A stretch of 39,391 nt of DNA, from positions 1 to 39,391 of the forward strand of contig NZ_JAHRWW010000016.1 in the NCBI RefSeq assembly GCF_019104945.1, written 5' to 3'. Position 1 is the stretch's first letter, and each line of letters starts with the position of its first letter. Origin of the DNA: Thermomonas sp. (GTDB taxonomy: Bacteria; Pseudomonadota; Gammaproteobacteria; Xanthomonadales; Xanthomonadaceae). Of this stretch, positions 17,424 to 25,865 are shown piece by piece. Made by a program: the position numbers and the translations under genes. The notes beneath the pieces are model-generated. The model had not been told where the DNA came from, did not search any database, and saw only the letters and a list, made by a program, of their open reading frames with translations.

Positions 17424-17804
17424 CTAGTGCAGGGTGCGCGGGATGGATAGGGTGAACTGCGGAATGGGCGCGGCAAACTGAGTGCCGTCGTCGGCCAGCA
17501 TGTCGTAACTTCCGCACATGGTGCCGATATCGGTTTCCAGCACAGCCCCCGAAGTGTATTCAAAGCCTTCGCCGGGGCGCAGCCACGGCTGTTCGCCCAC
17601 CACGCCTTCACCTTGGACTTCGCGAATCTTGCCGTTGCCGTCGGTAATCAGCCAGTAACGGCTCAGCAGGCGCGCGGGGACTTTGCCCTGATTGCGAATC
17701 TGAATGGTGTAAGCGAAGACATAGCGGCTTTCTTCGGGCGAGGATTCCTCGTCTAAGAAGTGCGACACCACCGCGACGTCGAATTGGTAATCGTTGTTGC
17801 TCAT
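17424..17804 (-). CDS. apaG: ApaG domain protein (Co2+/Mg2+ efflux-associated)
   Basis: This 126-residue protein (E. coli 125) has a single fibronectin-III-like ApaG fold. The conserved core [26 protein letters not shown] and [19 protein letters not shown] and the end MCGSYDML are all recognisable. The biochemical role is unsettled, and ApaG has been tied to Co2+ resistance and Mg2+ efflux and to pyrophosphate binding. It is encoded between ksgA (18-base gap) and apaH, as in enterics. Confidence 0.95.
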   Translation of the reverse strand: MSNNDYQFDVAVVSHFLDEESSPEESRYVFAYTIQIRNQGKVPARLLSRYWLITDGNGKIREVQGEGVVGEQPWLRPGEGFEYTSGAVLETDIGTMCGSYDMLADDGTQFAAPIPQFTLSIPRTLH

Positions 17805-17822
17805 ACGTGCATTCTAGCCGGG

Positions 17823-18644
17823 CTAGCCGCCTGCAGGCTCATTTGCGGTAAGAAGATTTGCTAAATGCACAAAGTCAGCCACGGCGATTTGCTCGGCGCG
17901 TGCGTCTGGGCGCAGCCCTGCGGCTTCAATGGCAGCAGAATCGGCCACACCATTGAGCGCATTGCGCAGGGTTTTGCGGCGCTGGCCGAAGGCCGCGCGC
18001 ACAACGTGGGCGAAGCGCGTGTGATCGCTAACAAGGACCTGCTGCGTAGGTTTTGGAACCAGCCGCACCACCGCCGAATCGACCTTGGGTGCGGGACGGA
18101 ACGCGCCGGGCGGCACAACAAACAGCGGAGTGACGCTGCAGTACGCTTGCAACATCACCGAGAGGCGGCCATAGACTTTGCTGCCGGGCTCTGCGGCCAT
18201 GCGTTCAACCACTTCTTTTTGCAGCATAAAGTGCATGTCGCGGATGCACGCGGCATGATCGAGTGCGTGAAACAAGATGGGTGAGCTGAGGTTGTAAGGC
18301 AGGTTGCCTACGAGGCGAATCTTGCCTTCGCTGGGCGCAAGTTCAGCGGCAAGCGTGCTGAAATTGACCCCCAATACGTCGCCTTCGATCAGCTTTAGCT
18401 GGCCGTGCGCGCGCGCCGCCGCTTGTAGCGGTGTGTGCAGGTCGCGGTCGAATTCAATTGCCGTCAATGCGCCGTGGCGCTTGAGCAGCGGAAAGGTTAG
18501 CGCACCTTGGCCGGGGCCGATTTCAACGATGGCATCACCCGGCTGCGGGTTGATCGCCTGCACGATTTTGTCGATAACGCCTTTTTCGTGCAAAAAGTTT
18601 TGGCCTAAATGCTTCTTGGCCGGTTCGGTGAAGCCTGTACTCAT
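17823..18644 (-). CDS. rsmA: 16S rRNA dimethyladenosine transferase RsmA/KsgA
   Basis: It dimethylates A1518 and A1519 in helix 45 of 16S rRNA, a late assembly checkpoint of the small subunit. It is a 273-residue class I SAM methyltransferase beginning KKHLGQNFLHEKGVIDKIV, with the SAM loop EIGPGQGALT, acidic AIEFDRDL and the adenine-methyltransferase motif NLPYNLSSPI. The start ATG overlaps the stop of the preceding tRNA-binding gene (ATGA). Length matches E. coli KsgA (273). Confidence 0.97.
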   Translation of the reverse strand: MSTGFTEPAKKHLGQNFLHEKGVIDKIVQAINPQPGDAIVEIGPGQGALTFPLLKRHGALTAIEFDRDLHTPLQAAARAHGQLKLIEGDVLGVNFSTLAAELAPSEGKIRLVGNLPYNLSSPILFHALDHAACIRDMHFMLQKEVVERMAAEPGSKVYGRLSVMLQAYCSVTPLFVVPPGAFRPAPKVDSAVVRLVPKPTQQVLVSDHTRFAHVVRAAFGQRRKTLRNALNGVADSAAIEAAGLRPDARAEQIAVADFVHLANLLTANEPAGG

Positions 18645-18979
18645 AGCAAACGTGTTCCCAGCGGGACATCAAGATCGGGCACGCAGAGCGCCACTGCGCC
18701 ATTGGCGTCGTGAAAGCCGGTGACGAGGCATTCCGACATGATCGGCCCAATTTGTTTGGGAGGAAAGTTCAGCACGGCCACAACCAAGCGGCCAACCAAA
18801 TTATCGGGGGAATAGTGCGCGGTAATCTGTGCGCTGGATTTACGTACGCCGTATTCTGGGCCGAAATCCACGTGCAGAATATAGGCAGGGTTACGCGCCT
18901 GCGGCAACGGTTCAGCCGAAAGAATGCGGCCAACACGCAGCTCGACTTTCAGAAAATCGTCAAATTGAATGGTGCTCAT
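18641..18979 (-). CDS. CsaA-like tRNA-binding domain protein
   Basis: The 112-residue protein is a stand-alone EMAP-II/Trbp-type OB fold. It starts STIQFDDFLKVELRVGRIL and contains the family features QITAHYSPDNLVGRLVVAVLNFPPKQIG and ECLVTGFHDANG, close to CsaA (a B. subtilis secretion-chaperone-like protein) and to the C-terminal domain of methionyl-tRNA synthetase. It is linked by 4-base ATGA overlaps both to pdxA upstream and to ksgA downstream. The usual gammaproteobacterial order has pdxA directly followed by ksgA. The ATG at 18979 was chosen because the family motif starts there. A role in tRNA or ribosome quality control alongside KsgA is only inferred. Confidence 0.85.
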   Translation of the reverse strand: MSTIQFDDFLKVELRVGRILSAEPLPQARNPAYILHVDFGPEYGVRKSSAQITAHYSPDNLVGRLVVAVLNFPPKQIGPIMSECLVTGFHDANGAVALCVPDLDVPLGTRLL

Positions 18980-19959
18980 GGCGTATGGCGGCGTTGGGCG
19001 AGTGTGGTGCAAGTATGGATCGCGGAGAACAGGCTGGAAGGGTCGGCAATGCCTGTTCCTGCAATATCCAGCGCGGTGCCGTGATCGACCGCTACACGCG
19101 GATAGGGCAGGCCTAGGGTGATGTTCACTGCGTTGGCAAAGTCGGCGTGCTTGAGCACCGGTAGGCCTTGGTCGTGGTACATCGCCAGCACCGCGTCGAA
19201 GCCGCGCAGCTTGTCGGGCAAGAAGGCGGTATCGGCGGGAAGTGGGCCAACCAGCTGCATTCCCTGCGCGCGCAGTTCGGCGAGCGCGGGAATGATGATG
19301 TCGCGCTCTTCATGGCCAAGATGCCCGTCTTCCCCCGCATGCGGGTTCAGACCGAGTACGGCGATGGTGGGGGTGGCAATGCCGAACTGCGCGTGCAGCG
19401 CGTGATGCACGGTGCGAAGGGTGCGACGGAGGTCGTCTGCGGTTATGCGGTCGGCCACCGCACGTAGCGGAATGTGCACGGTTTGCAGCGCTACCCGCAC
19501 GATGGGGTTGGCGAGCATCATCACCACATCGCAGCCCGCTTGTTCGGCGAGTAGGCCGGTGGTGCCGGTATAGGCGATGCCGCCTTCGTTGATCACCGCT
19601 TTGTGTACGGGGCCGGTGACGATGCCATCAAGCTGGCCGTCGAGACAGGCCTGCGCGGCCTCGGTGAGCGATGCAATGACAGCGGCGGCGTTGGCAGGCT
19701 CTGGCTGGCCCGGTGTGGCCGCGATGGGCGTTGGAATATCCACCAGCGCTAGGCTGCGCGGGTGCAGGGGCGCCTGTCCGAGGGGGTGCAGTGCGAGGGG
19801 GAGGCCAAGCCGGTTGGCCGCGCGCTGCAGGCTGGCGCCATCACCATAGACAACGAGATCCGCCGCCCAGTCGCGCTGCGCGGCCTGTACTACAAGCTCG
19901 GGGCCAACGCCCGCAGGCTCGCCGGGGACAAGCGCAAGCCGGGTGCGCGGAGGTGTCAC
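18976..19959 (-). CDS. pdxA: 4-hydroxythreonine-4-phosphate dehydrogenase PdxA
   Basis: It performs NAD-dependent oxidation of 4-phosphohydroxy-L-threonine in pyridoxal 5'-phosphate synthesis. The 327-residue protein carries the landmarks VPGEPAGVGPEL, GIVTGPVHKAVIN, YTGTTGLLAE, GLNPHAGEDGHLG, MYHDQGLPVLK and a metal-binding His in VAVDHGTALDIAGTG. The start appears to be GTG (19957-19959), 8 bases after the surA stop, since no in-frame ATG fits. Its location between surA and ksgA is the standard gammaproteobacterial cluster. Confidence 0.96.
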   Translation of the reverse strand: MTPPRTRLALVPGEPAGVGPELVVQAAQRDWAADLVVYGDGASLQRAANRLGLPLALHPLGQAPLHPRSLALVDIPTPIAATPGQPEPANAAAVIASLTEAAQACLDGQLDGIVTGPVHKAVINEGGIAYTGTTGLLAEQAGCDVVMMLANPIVRVALQTVHIPLRAVADRITADDLRRTLRTVHHALHAQFGIATPTIAVLGLNPHAGEDGHLGHEERDIIIPALAELRAQGMQLVGPLPADTAFLPDKLRGFDAVLAMYHDQGLPVLKHADFANAVNITLGLPYPRVAVDHGTALDIAGTGIADPSSLFSAIHTCTTLAQRRHTP

Positions 19960-19967
19960 GCTCAGGG

Positions 19968-21380
19968 TCAGAAGCCGGCGGCGCGGCTTCCCTCCGGGTG
20001 GACGTCAACCGGAGTCATCTTGGGCTTGGCCTTCTCGGTTTCGGGTAACTGCTGGGTGGATTTACCTTCCGCGTCGCGGATGTCCACATAGGCCTCACCA
20101 CGGGTTTCGCGTAGGAAGCGATCCCACTCTTCTTCCAGTTTGCGGCGGCCGATGGTTTCACGCACCTGACCGCGCAGGTTTTCATCACCGGCGGCAATTT
20201 CGCGTGTTCCGCTGCGTTGCACGATCACCCAGCCCGCATCGGTTTTGAACGGGGCCGAGGTTTGGCCGTCGGCAAGTGAGGCGATCTGCATGCCAAAGGT
20301 GGTGCCGTAGGTGTCGGCGCTGAACCAGCCGAGGTCACCACCGCGGCGGCGGGTGGTGACATCGTCGGAGTTTTCGCTAGCGAGCTTGGTGAAATCGGCT
20401 CCACCTGCGAGGCGCGCAGCCAGCGTATCGGCCTTGGCTTTTGCCGCCGCATCGTTGGTTTTGTCATCAATCTTGATCAAGATTTGACGGGCCGAGAACT
20501 GGGTGACTTTGTTGCCACTGTCGGCCGCTTGGGTGCGCTTGCCCACTAATTGCAGTAACTGGAAACCGCTGGGGCCGCGGATCGGGCCGATCACATCGCC
20601 ATCGTGCATCTGCTGGATGGCGGCGGCAAACGCCGGAGGAATTTCGTTCAGACCACGCCAGCCAAGGTCGCCGCCTTCCAGCGCGTTGGGGCTATCGGAG
20701 TAGCGCACTGCGGCTGCGGAGAACGTCATTTCGCCGCGATCGACGAGGCTCTTCACGCCTTCAATCTTCTTTTGCGCGGTGGCCAGCTGCTCGGGTGTGG
20801 GGGCGTCGGGGGTGCCCACCAAAATATGCGCAAGATGGAACTGCTGCCCAGCCGCAGCGGCATTATTGGCCAGTGCGGCGTCCACCTCGCCTTCGGTGAC
20901 GTTGATGCGGCCTTGGGCAAAGCTCTGGCGCAGCTTCTGGGTGATGATTTCATCGCGCAGATTGTTGCGGAAATCAGTAAACGTCATGCCATCTTGGGTG
21001 AGGCGGGCGCGTAGCTGATCGACGCTCATATTGTTTTGCTGGGCCACGCCCTGTACGGCGCGCTCAAGGTCTTCGTCGGTGGCAGTAATGCCGATATCGG
21101 CGGCGCGCGCTAGCTGCAAGCGCTGCAGGATCAGGCGCTCCAGCACCTGCTTTTCCAGCACATTGGCGGGCGGAAGCTGGTTTTCATGCCCCGCGTACTG
21201 GTTACGGATATTGGCGATGGCGCGATCTAGCTCGCTGCGCAGAATCACGTCTTCGTTGGCAACCGCAGCGATGCGATCTACCGGCTGTAGGGATGTGTCT
21301 GATTGCGCCAGCGCATATCCTGTGTGCAGGAGAATGGGCAGGAGGGCGACAAGCAGCAGGCGGGAGCGGGAAAGCGTCAT
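19968..21380 (-). CDS. surA: Periplasmic chaperone / peptidyl-prolyl isomerase SurA
   Basis: This 470-residue exported protein has a Sec signal peptide (about 1-25, ending TGYALAQS), an N-terminal chaperone domain (LQPVDRIAAVANEDVILRSE onward), two parvulin domains (about 180-275 and 290-390) and a C-terminal helix returning to the chaperone core. SurA escorts outer-membrane beta-barrels such as LptD to the BAM complex. It directly follows lptD with a 4-base overlap, so chaperone and client are co-expressed. The C-terminal tail, Lys/Pro-rich and ending SRAAGF, is longer than in E. coli (428). Confidence 0.95.
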   Translation of the reverse strand: MTLSRSRLLLVALLPILLHTGYALAQSDTSLQPVDRIAAVANEDVILRSELDRAIANIRNQYAGHENQLPPANVLEKQVLERLILQRLQLARAADIGITATDEDLERAVQGVAQQNNMSVDQLRARLTQDGMTFTDFRNNLRDEIITQKLRQSFAQGRINVTEGEVDAALANNAAAAGQQFHLAHILVGTPDAPTPEQLATAQKKIEGVKSLVDRGEMTFSAAAVRYSDSPNALEGGDLGWRGLNEIPPAFAAAIQQMHDGDVIGPIRGPSGFQLLQLVGKRTQAADSGNKVTQFSARQILIKIDDKTNDAAAKAKADTLAARLAGGADFTKLASENSDDVTTRRRGGDLGWFSADTYGTTFGMQIASLADGQTSAPFKTDAGWVIVQRSGTREIAAGDENLRGQVRETIGRRKLEEEWDRFLRETRGEAYVDIRDAEGKSTQQLPETEKAKPKMTPVDVHPEGSRAAGF

Positions 21381-23674
21381 GGGCGATTAGAAGTCGTGTC
21401 TGATGAAGGAGGTTGGCCCGAAGCCGTTTGTGGCGGGACCAGATACAGATCATCGCGATTGTAGCCGAGGATCGAGCGGCGCAAGGCACGTTTGGTGTCT
21501 TGACCAGCGGAACCCAAGCCTTTCAGCTCAATTTCCAGCATGATCGAGTTGCCGATATCACCAGCGCGATTATGCACATAGCGTCTGCCGACGAGGCGAA
21601 CCGCCACGCAGCAGCTATCCCACTGCACACCCGCGATGCCTTCTAAAGTTTTGCGGTCGCGGATCGAATAGTATTCGCGCGCCACAAGGCTCCAGCTGGG
21701 GTTGAGCGGGTAGAGGAAGGACATGTCTACCTGCTCTAGCTGTTGCCGGCGGTAGCGGTAGGAAAGGTTAAAGACACCGTCTTCGGGCAACAGGTAGCGG
21801 GCGCGTACGCTGGCGAGATCGGCGCGTTTGAACTGCGGATCCCATTGGTAGGAAGCGCCAAAGGTCCAGCGGTCGGTAGGGGCGTAGCTGGTGTCGGCCA
21901 CCCAAGCGGAGCGGCCACGCTCAATAATTGGTTCATTGGGCAAATGCACCTTCGATTCACGGAAGTAGCGGATTTGACCCGCGCTCGCCGAAAAACGTTC
22001 CCGGCCGTCGGACTGGCGAATGGTGCGGGTGCTCACGGCCAGTGTTAGCTGGTTGGCGTCGGCCTGACGGTCGGCACCGGAATAGCGGTTATCACGGAAC
22101 AACTGGCCCCAGCTGAAGGTCATCGGCTGGGTGTCGAACACCGGCATATCGGTTTGGTCGGTGTAAGGCACGTTCAGATAGAACAGGCGCGGCTCGATCG
22201 TCTGTAGATAATCTTTGTTTTTGATCCGGGTTTCGCGGTCGAAAACCAGCCCGCTATCGAAGCTGAAAATCGATGTGCCACGGCTGGGGGAGTTGGTGCC
22301 TAGGGTCTGCCCAAGCGCGTGTTCGAGTGAGTAGCCGGTCTGTCGCCAAGCAAGCGTGGGGCGGATAAACCAAGCATCGCCTTCCAGTGGCAGGCTGAGC
22401 CATGGCTTTAGGTCAAGGCGGGAGCCTGCGGCATAGACCGGGTGGTGAAAGCGCACCGCTTCCGCGTCGATCCCGGCCTGCAGTTGGCCAACGAGCTTGC
22501 TGTCCCAGCTCAAATAGGCGCGTGGCAGGCGGTCGTACGGCAAGATCGCATCGCTCAAGGTGTAGTCGGCTAGCTGCCAATGATCGGCACTGATTCCCGC
22601 GCTCCAATGGCTGCCGCGCCCGTACACGCCTACAGCGCTGTAGGCATTGTATTGCGCCAGCCCGTCGATGCTGTTGGTGAAATCTTCGTAGTAGCGTGGG
22701 TCGCTAATCCAATTGAGGTTGGCGCGCGCCTGCCAGTGCGAAGTCAGTCCATGCTGCGCAGCGAAGTGCAGCGCACTACGGCTACGGTCGCGTAGTTTGT
22801 CGTTGGGCATCCACGATGTATCTAAAACACCGTCGCCATTTTCAAGCAGATAGCGAAATTGCGCATCCAGCGAGATGCCACGGTTGGTCATGATGCGCGG
22901 GCTAAGCGTGGCATCGTAATTGGGCGCAAGGTTTAGGTAGATCGGCTGCTTCCAGTCAAACCCATTGCGCGAGGAATTGGAGATCGAGGGAAACAGCAGC
23001 CCCGTGCGGCGTTGGTCATTGGTGGGGAACATAAACCACGGCAGGTACAGCACCGGCACCTTGCCAAACTTGAGTTTTGCGCCGCGTGCGATCGCCATAC
23101 CCGTATCGGTATTGAGCTCGATTTGGTTGGCGCTCAATTCCCAATGGCGGTCTTGGGTTGGGCAGGTGGAATAGGTGGCGCCATACAGGTGACCAATATC
23201 CCCGACCATCTCTAGGCGACTGGCTTGGCCGTTGCCGCGGCGCTCTAGCAGTTGATACTTGAGGTCACGCATGCTGTGGCTGTCGGCTTGTTGATCGCCT
23301 TCCGCATGCGAGGCCAGCAGGCGCAGCCCAGAGGCTTGGTAGCGCACGCTGCCTTCGGCCGTATAGCGGCCTTTTTCTTTATCGAACGTTAGCTGATCGG
23401 CACCCATGAACTGCGCGCCGCGGCGCATGGTGACATTGCCTTTGAAAATGGGATTGGCGTCGGTCCCGCCAAGGTCGTCGCCTTCGATGTCGGTAGGCTG
23501 GTCTGCGGGGTGAACGTTCAGCCCCTGTGGCGCCTGAAACGCGTCAGCAAACGCGGGGACGGTTTCTTCAATAGGGCACAGTGCCCAGTTGTGCGGTTTG
23601 TCCTCAGCCGCCAGCGCCGACAGGCTCGCGGTGATGGCAAGGGAAAGAGGGAGCAGGCGCAGGGCAAGGCGCAC
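21377..23674 (-). CDS. lptD: LPS-assembly outer-membrane protein LptD
   Basis: LptD is the outer-membrane translocon that inserts lipopolysaccharide in complex with lipoprotein LptE. The 765-residue form starting at GTG 23674 begins with a clean signal peptide (RLALRLLPLSLAITASLSALA). An OstA-like periplasmic domain follows (about 60-190, with NPIFKGNVTMRRGAQFMGADQL) and then a large beta-barrel. The four Cys positions of the family are conserved: ALCPIEE, YSTCPTQ and the adjacent pair in WDSCCVAV, which form the activating disulphides. The frame stays open upstream to 24265, but that part lies antisense in the hydrolase gene region and is not protein-like. No convincing sigma-E promoter was recognised in the 91-base gap. 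Confidence 0.93.
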   Translation of the reverse strand: MRLALRLLPLSLAITASLSALAAEDKPHNWALCPIEETVPAFADAFQAPQGLNVHPADQPTDIEGDDLGGTDANPIFKGNVTMRRGAQFMGADQLTFDKEKGRYTAEGSVRYQASGLRLLASHAEGDQQADSHSMRDLKYQLLERRGNGQASRLEMVGDIGHLYGATYSTCPTQDRHWELSANQIELNTDTGMAIARGAKLKFGKVPVLYLPWFMFPTNDQRRTGLLFPSISNSSRNGFDWKQPIYLNLAPNYDATLSPRIMTNRGISLDAQFRYLLENGDGVLDTSWMPNDKLRDRSRSALHFAAQHGLTSHWQARANLNWISDPRYYEDFTNSIDGLAQYNAYSAVGVYGRGSHWSAGISADHWQLADYTLSDAILPYDRLPRAYLSWDSKLVGQLQAGIDAEAVRFHHPVYAAGSRLDLKPWLSLPLEGDAWFIRPTLAWRQTGYSLEHALGQTLGTNSPSRGTSIFSFDSGLVFDRETRIKNKDYLQTIEPRLFYLNVPYTDQTDMPVFDTQPMTFSWGQLFRDNRYSGADRQADANQLTLAVSTRTIRQSDGRERFSASAGQIRYFRESKVHLPNEPIIERGRSAWVADTSYAPTDRWTFGASYQWDPQFKRADLASVRARYLLPEDGVFNLSYRYRRQQLEQVDMSFLYPLNPSWSLVAREYYSIRDRKTLEGIAGVQWDSCCVAVRLVGRRYVHNRAGDIGNSIMLEIELKGLGSAGQDTKRALRRSILGYNRDDLYLVPPQTASGQPPSSDTTSNRP

Positions 23675-23765
23675 GGGCGATCCGAAAACAGGGAAACGGG
23701 GGGATAGCTTGCCGGAAGTGGAAGGTAGCGGCAAACCTTGACAGTTCAGCAACACGGAAAAGGCC

Positions 23766-24680
23766 TTAAATACAGAGGGCATCGACGTGGGCAACGCTGC
23801 TTTCGGCCAGCGCGACGAGGTCGTACCCGCCTTCCAACATCGAAATAATCCGCCCGCTGCAGTATATGTCGGCGATCTCGCAGAGTTGGCGGGTGATCCA
23901 GTAATAGTCATTGGCTTCCAGCTTGAGCCCCGCCAATGGGTCGCGCGCGTGCGCGTCGAAACCGGCGGAAATGAGCAGAAGTTGGGGTTTGAATGCGCGG
24001 ATTGCGGGCAGCAGGCGCTCACTCCAGCTGGCCCGGAAGACGGTGCTGCCGCTGCCTTCGGGGAGCGGATCGTTGAAGATATTGCCGCAGCCGGTTTCGC
24101 TGCGTGCGCCGCTGTCGGGGAAAAGCTGCCATTGGTGCGAGCTGGCAAATAGTACGCGCGGCTCGTGTTCAAAAATGGCTTGGGTGCCGTTGCCGTGATG
24201 AACGTCAAAATCGGCAATGGCGATGCGTTCCAGCCCATACACGTCGATCGCGTGGCAGGCGGCAATGGCGATATTGTTGAATAAGCAAAACCCCATCGCC
24301 CTGTTTTGGGTGGCGTGGTGGCCGGGGGGGCGCACCGCGCAAAACGCGCGCTCGGTGCGTTGGGTCATCACCGCGTTCACTGCCGCAATGCCAGCACCGG
24401 CCGCGTGCAGCGCAGCCTCCGCAGATCCCGGAGAAAGCACGGTATCGGCGTCGAGCAGGGTGAGTTCTACGGGCGGGTGCTCCAGTACTTGTTCGAGCTG
24501 CTGCTCGCTATGCACGCGGAGCAGTTGCCCACGGCTGGCGCGTGGAGCCTGCTGCCAGTCGATAGTGGGGTGGGCGTTTTCCAGCGCACGCAGCACGCTG
24601 TTGAGACGGCCTGGGCGTTCAGGGTGGCCCGGCCCGGTTTCATGCGCGAGGCAGGCCGGGTGGGTGTAAACCTGAATCAC
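23766..24680 (-). CDS. Histone-deacetylase-fold hydrolase (AcuC/HDAC superfamily)
   Basis: This is a 304-residue member of the arginase/HDAC fold. It has an opening HETGPGHPERPGRL, catalytic His pair in RPPGHHA, zinc ligands Asp and His in ADFDVHHGNGTQ, a second zinc Asp in SAGFDAHARDPL and a late EGGYDL loop. Bacterial members deacetylate small acetylated amines such as polyamines, or acetyl-lysine. The substrate is not readable here. It is separated from the upstream adenosyltransferase gene by 24 bases and is presumably in one transcript with it. A 91-base gap follows before lptD. Confidence 0.9.
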   Translation of the reverse strand: MIQVYTHPACLAHETGPGHPERPGRLNSVLRALENAHPTIDWQQAPRASRGQLLRVHSEQQLEQVLEHPPVELTLLDADTVLSPGSAEAALHAAGAGIAAVNAVMTQRTERAFCAVRPPGHHATQNRAMGFCLFNNIAIAACHAIDVYGLERIAIADFDVHHGNGTQAIFEHEPRVLFASSHQWQLFPDSGARSETGCGNIFNDPLPEGSGSTVFRASWSERLLPAIRAFKPQLLLISAGFDAHARDPLAGLKLEANDYYWITRQLCEIADIYCSGRIISMLEGGYDLVALAESSVAHVDALCI

Positions 24681-24704
24681 AGCGGCCGTACCAAGCAGGG
24701 CGCC

Positions 24705-25256
24705 TTATTTGCGGCGCTCGTGGTTCCACAGCACTTCGCCGTGACCACTGGCGCGGGCCAGCACACGGCCCAACACAAACAGCAAGTCAGACAGGCGGTT
24801 GAGATAGTGCTGCGACTGTGGGCGAATGGTTTCTAACCGCGCCAGCGCAACCGTTGCACGCTCGGCGCGGCGCACCACGGTGCGTGCGATATGACAGCGC
24901 GCCGAGGCCTCGCCGCCACCAGGGAGAATGAACTCTTTGAGCGGCGGAAGGCCTTCGTTGAACTGATCCAGCTGGTGTTCCAGCGTTTCAATATCGGCAT
25001 CAAAAATCGCTGCGTGGCCGGGGATGCACAGCTCGCCACCGAGATCGAACAGCTGGTGCTGAATACGAACCAGCAGCGCACGCACGTCGTCGGGCATCTC
25101 GGTAGCAAGCAACAGGCCGATGCAGCAGTTGGCTTCATCGACCGTGCCGTAGGCTTCAACGCGCGCTGAGTCTTTACCCACGCGCGAGCCGTCGCCCAGC
25201 CCGGTGCTGCCATCGTCACCGGTGCGGGTGTAGATCTTACTGAGCCGGTTACCCAT
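24705..25256 (-). CDS. Cob(I)yrinic acid a,c-diamide adenosyltransferase, PduO type
   Basis: This 183-residue four-helix-bundle ATP:corrinoid adenosyltransferase has the ATP-binding N-terminus KIYTRTGDDGSTGLGDGSRV, the Arg/Glu motif VEAYGTVDEANCCIGLL, and the conserved RRAERATVAL and NRLSDLLFVLGRV stretches near the C-terminus. It makes adenosylcobalamin from cob(I)alamin and ATP. No adenosylcobalamin-dependent enzyme or cobalamin biosynthesis gene appears in the window, so it probably serves salvage. The start overlaps the stop of the upstream membrane-protein gene (TAATG). Confidence 0.95.
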   Translation of the reverse strand: MGNRLSKIYTRTGDDGSTGLGDGSRVGKDSARVEAYGTVDEANCCIGLLLATEMPDDVRALLVRIQHQLFDLGGELCIPGHAAIFDADIETLEHQLDQFNEGLPPLKEFILPGGGEASARCHIARTVVRRAERATVALARLETIRPQSQHYLNRLSDLLFVLGRVLARASGHGEVLWNHERRK

Positions 25257-25825
25257 TACGCGGTCTGCGCGCGCAGGGCCGGGTTCTGGCGGCGCAGCAG
25301 CTCAAAACCGCCAAACAGCACGGCCGAGTACAGCAGCGTGCTCAGCACTGTCCATTGGAAGAAGGGGATACCGGCCACATACGCCGCAACAAGGCCAGCG
25401 CCGTTATGCGGGTACATGCTGCCGAACGCCCAGACGCCAAAATTGGTGAGGATGAAGAACAGCAGCGAACCAGCCAAGGAATAGCCCAGCACGCGGCCAG
25501 CGCCGACTTTGCCGCGCAGGCCAAAGCCCAACACCGTGGAAAGCGCAATGCAGGCGTAGACCATCAGATAGCCCGCACTGGCGAAATAGCTCCAGTAAAT
25601 GCCGCCATTGACCAAGCCCAAGACAAGGTCGGAGGCGAACATGGCCAGCAACGGCACAACCAGCGCCCATTGGCGTTTGGCGAAATAAGCGCCACCAAAC
25701 AGGGCAACGGCTTCGATGGGGGAAAAATTCGGCGGGTGCGGCAGGACGCGGGTCAGTGCAGCGGCAAAAATTAGGGCTGCAAGCGTCAGCGGGCCGGCGG
25801 AAATCAGGGAACGTGGGAGTGTCAT
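25256..25825 (-). CDS. DUF6580-like multi-pass membrane protein, candidate corrinoid-linked transporter
   Basis: The 189-residue hydrophobic protein has about five or six membrane helices and an N-terminal motif VLPHPPNFSPIEAVALFGGAYFAKRQ, which I recognise from a family listed as putative transport proteins (DUF6580) that resembles small S components of ECF transporters. Conserved features include GLVNGGIYWSYFASAGYL and FFILTNFGVWAFGSMYPHNGAGL. It is first in the operon and its stop overlaps the adenosyltransferase start by one base. It starts 40 bases from the divergent ubiH. A role in corrinoid uptake is inference from this coupling. Homology to a known cobalamin transporter is not demonstrated here. 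Confidence 0.7.
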   Translation of the reverse strand: MTLPRSLISAGPLTLAALIFAAALTRVLPHPPNFSPIEAVALFGGAYFAKRQWALVVPLLAMFASDLVLGLVNGGIYWSYFASAGYLMVYACIALSTVLGFGLRGKVGAGRVLGYSLAGSLLFFILTNFGVWAFGSMYPHNGAGLVAAYVAGIPFFQWTVLSTLLYSAVLFGGFELLRRQNPALRAQTA

Positions 25826-25865
25826 GGGGTGAACATCCGGTCTGCGAAGCCGTTAGCATAACGCA

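Noticed and set aside
23675-24265. Upstream extension of the lptD frame to an ATG at 24265
   Set aside because: The extra residues lie antisense to the deacetylase-fold gene and are Ser/Pro/Thr-rich without homology features. A signal peptide begins cleanly at the GTG at 23674.
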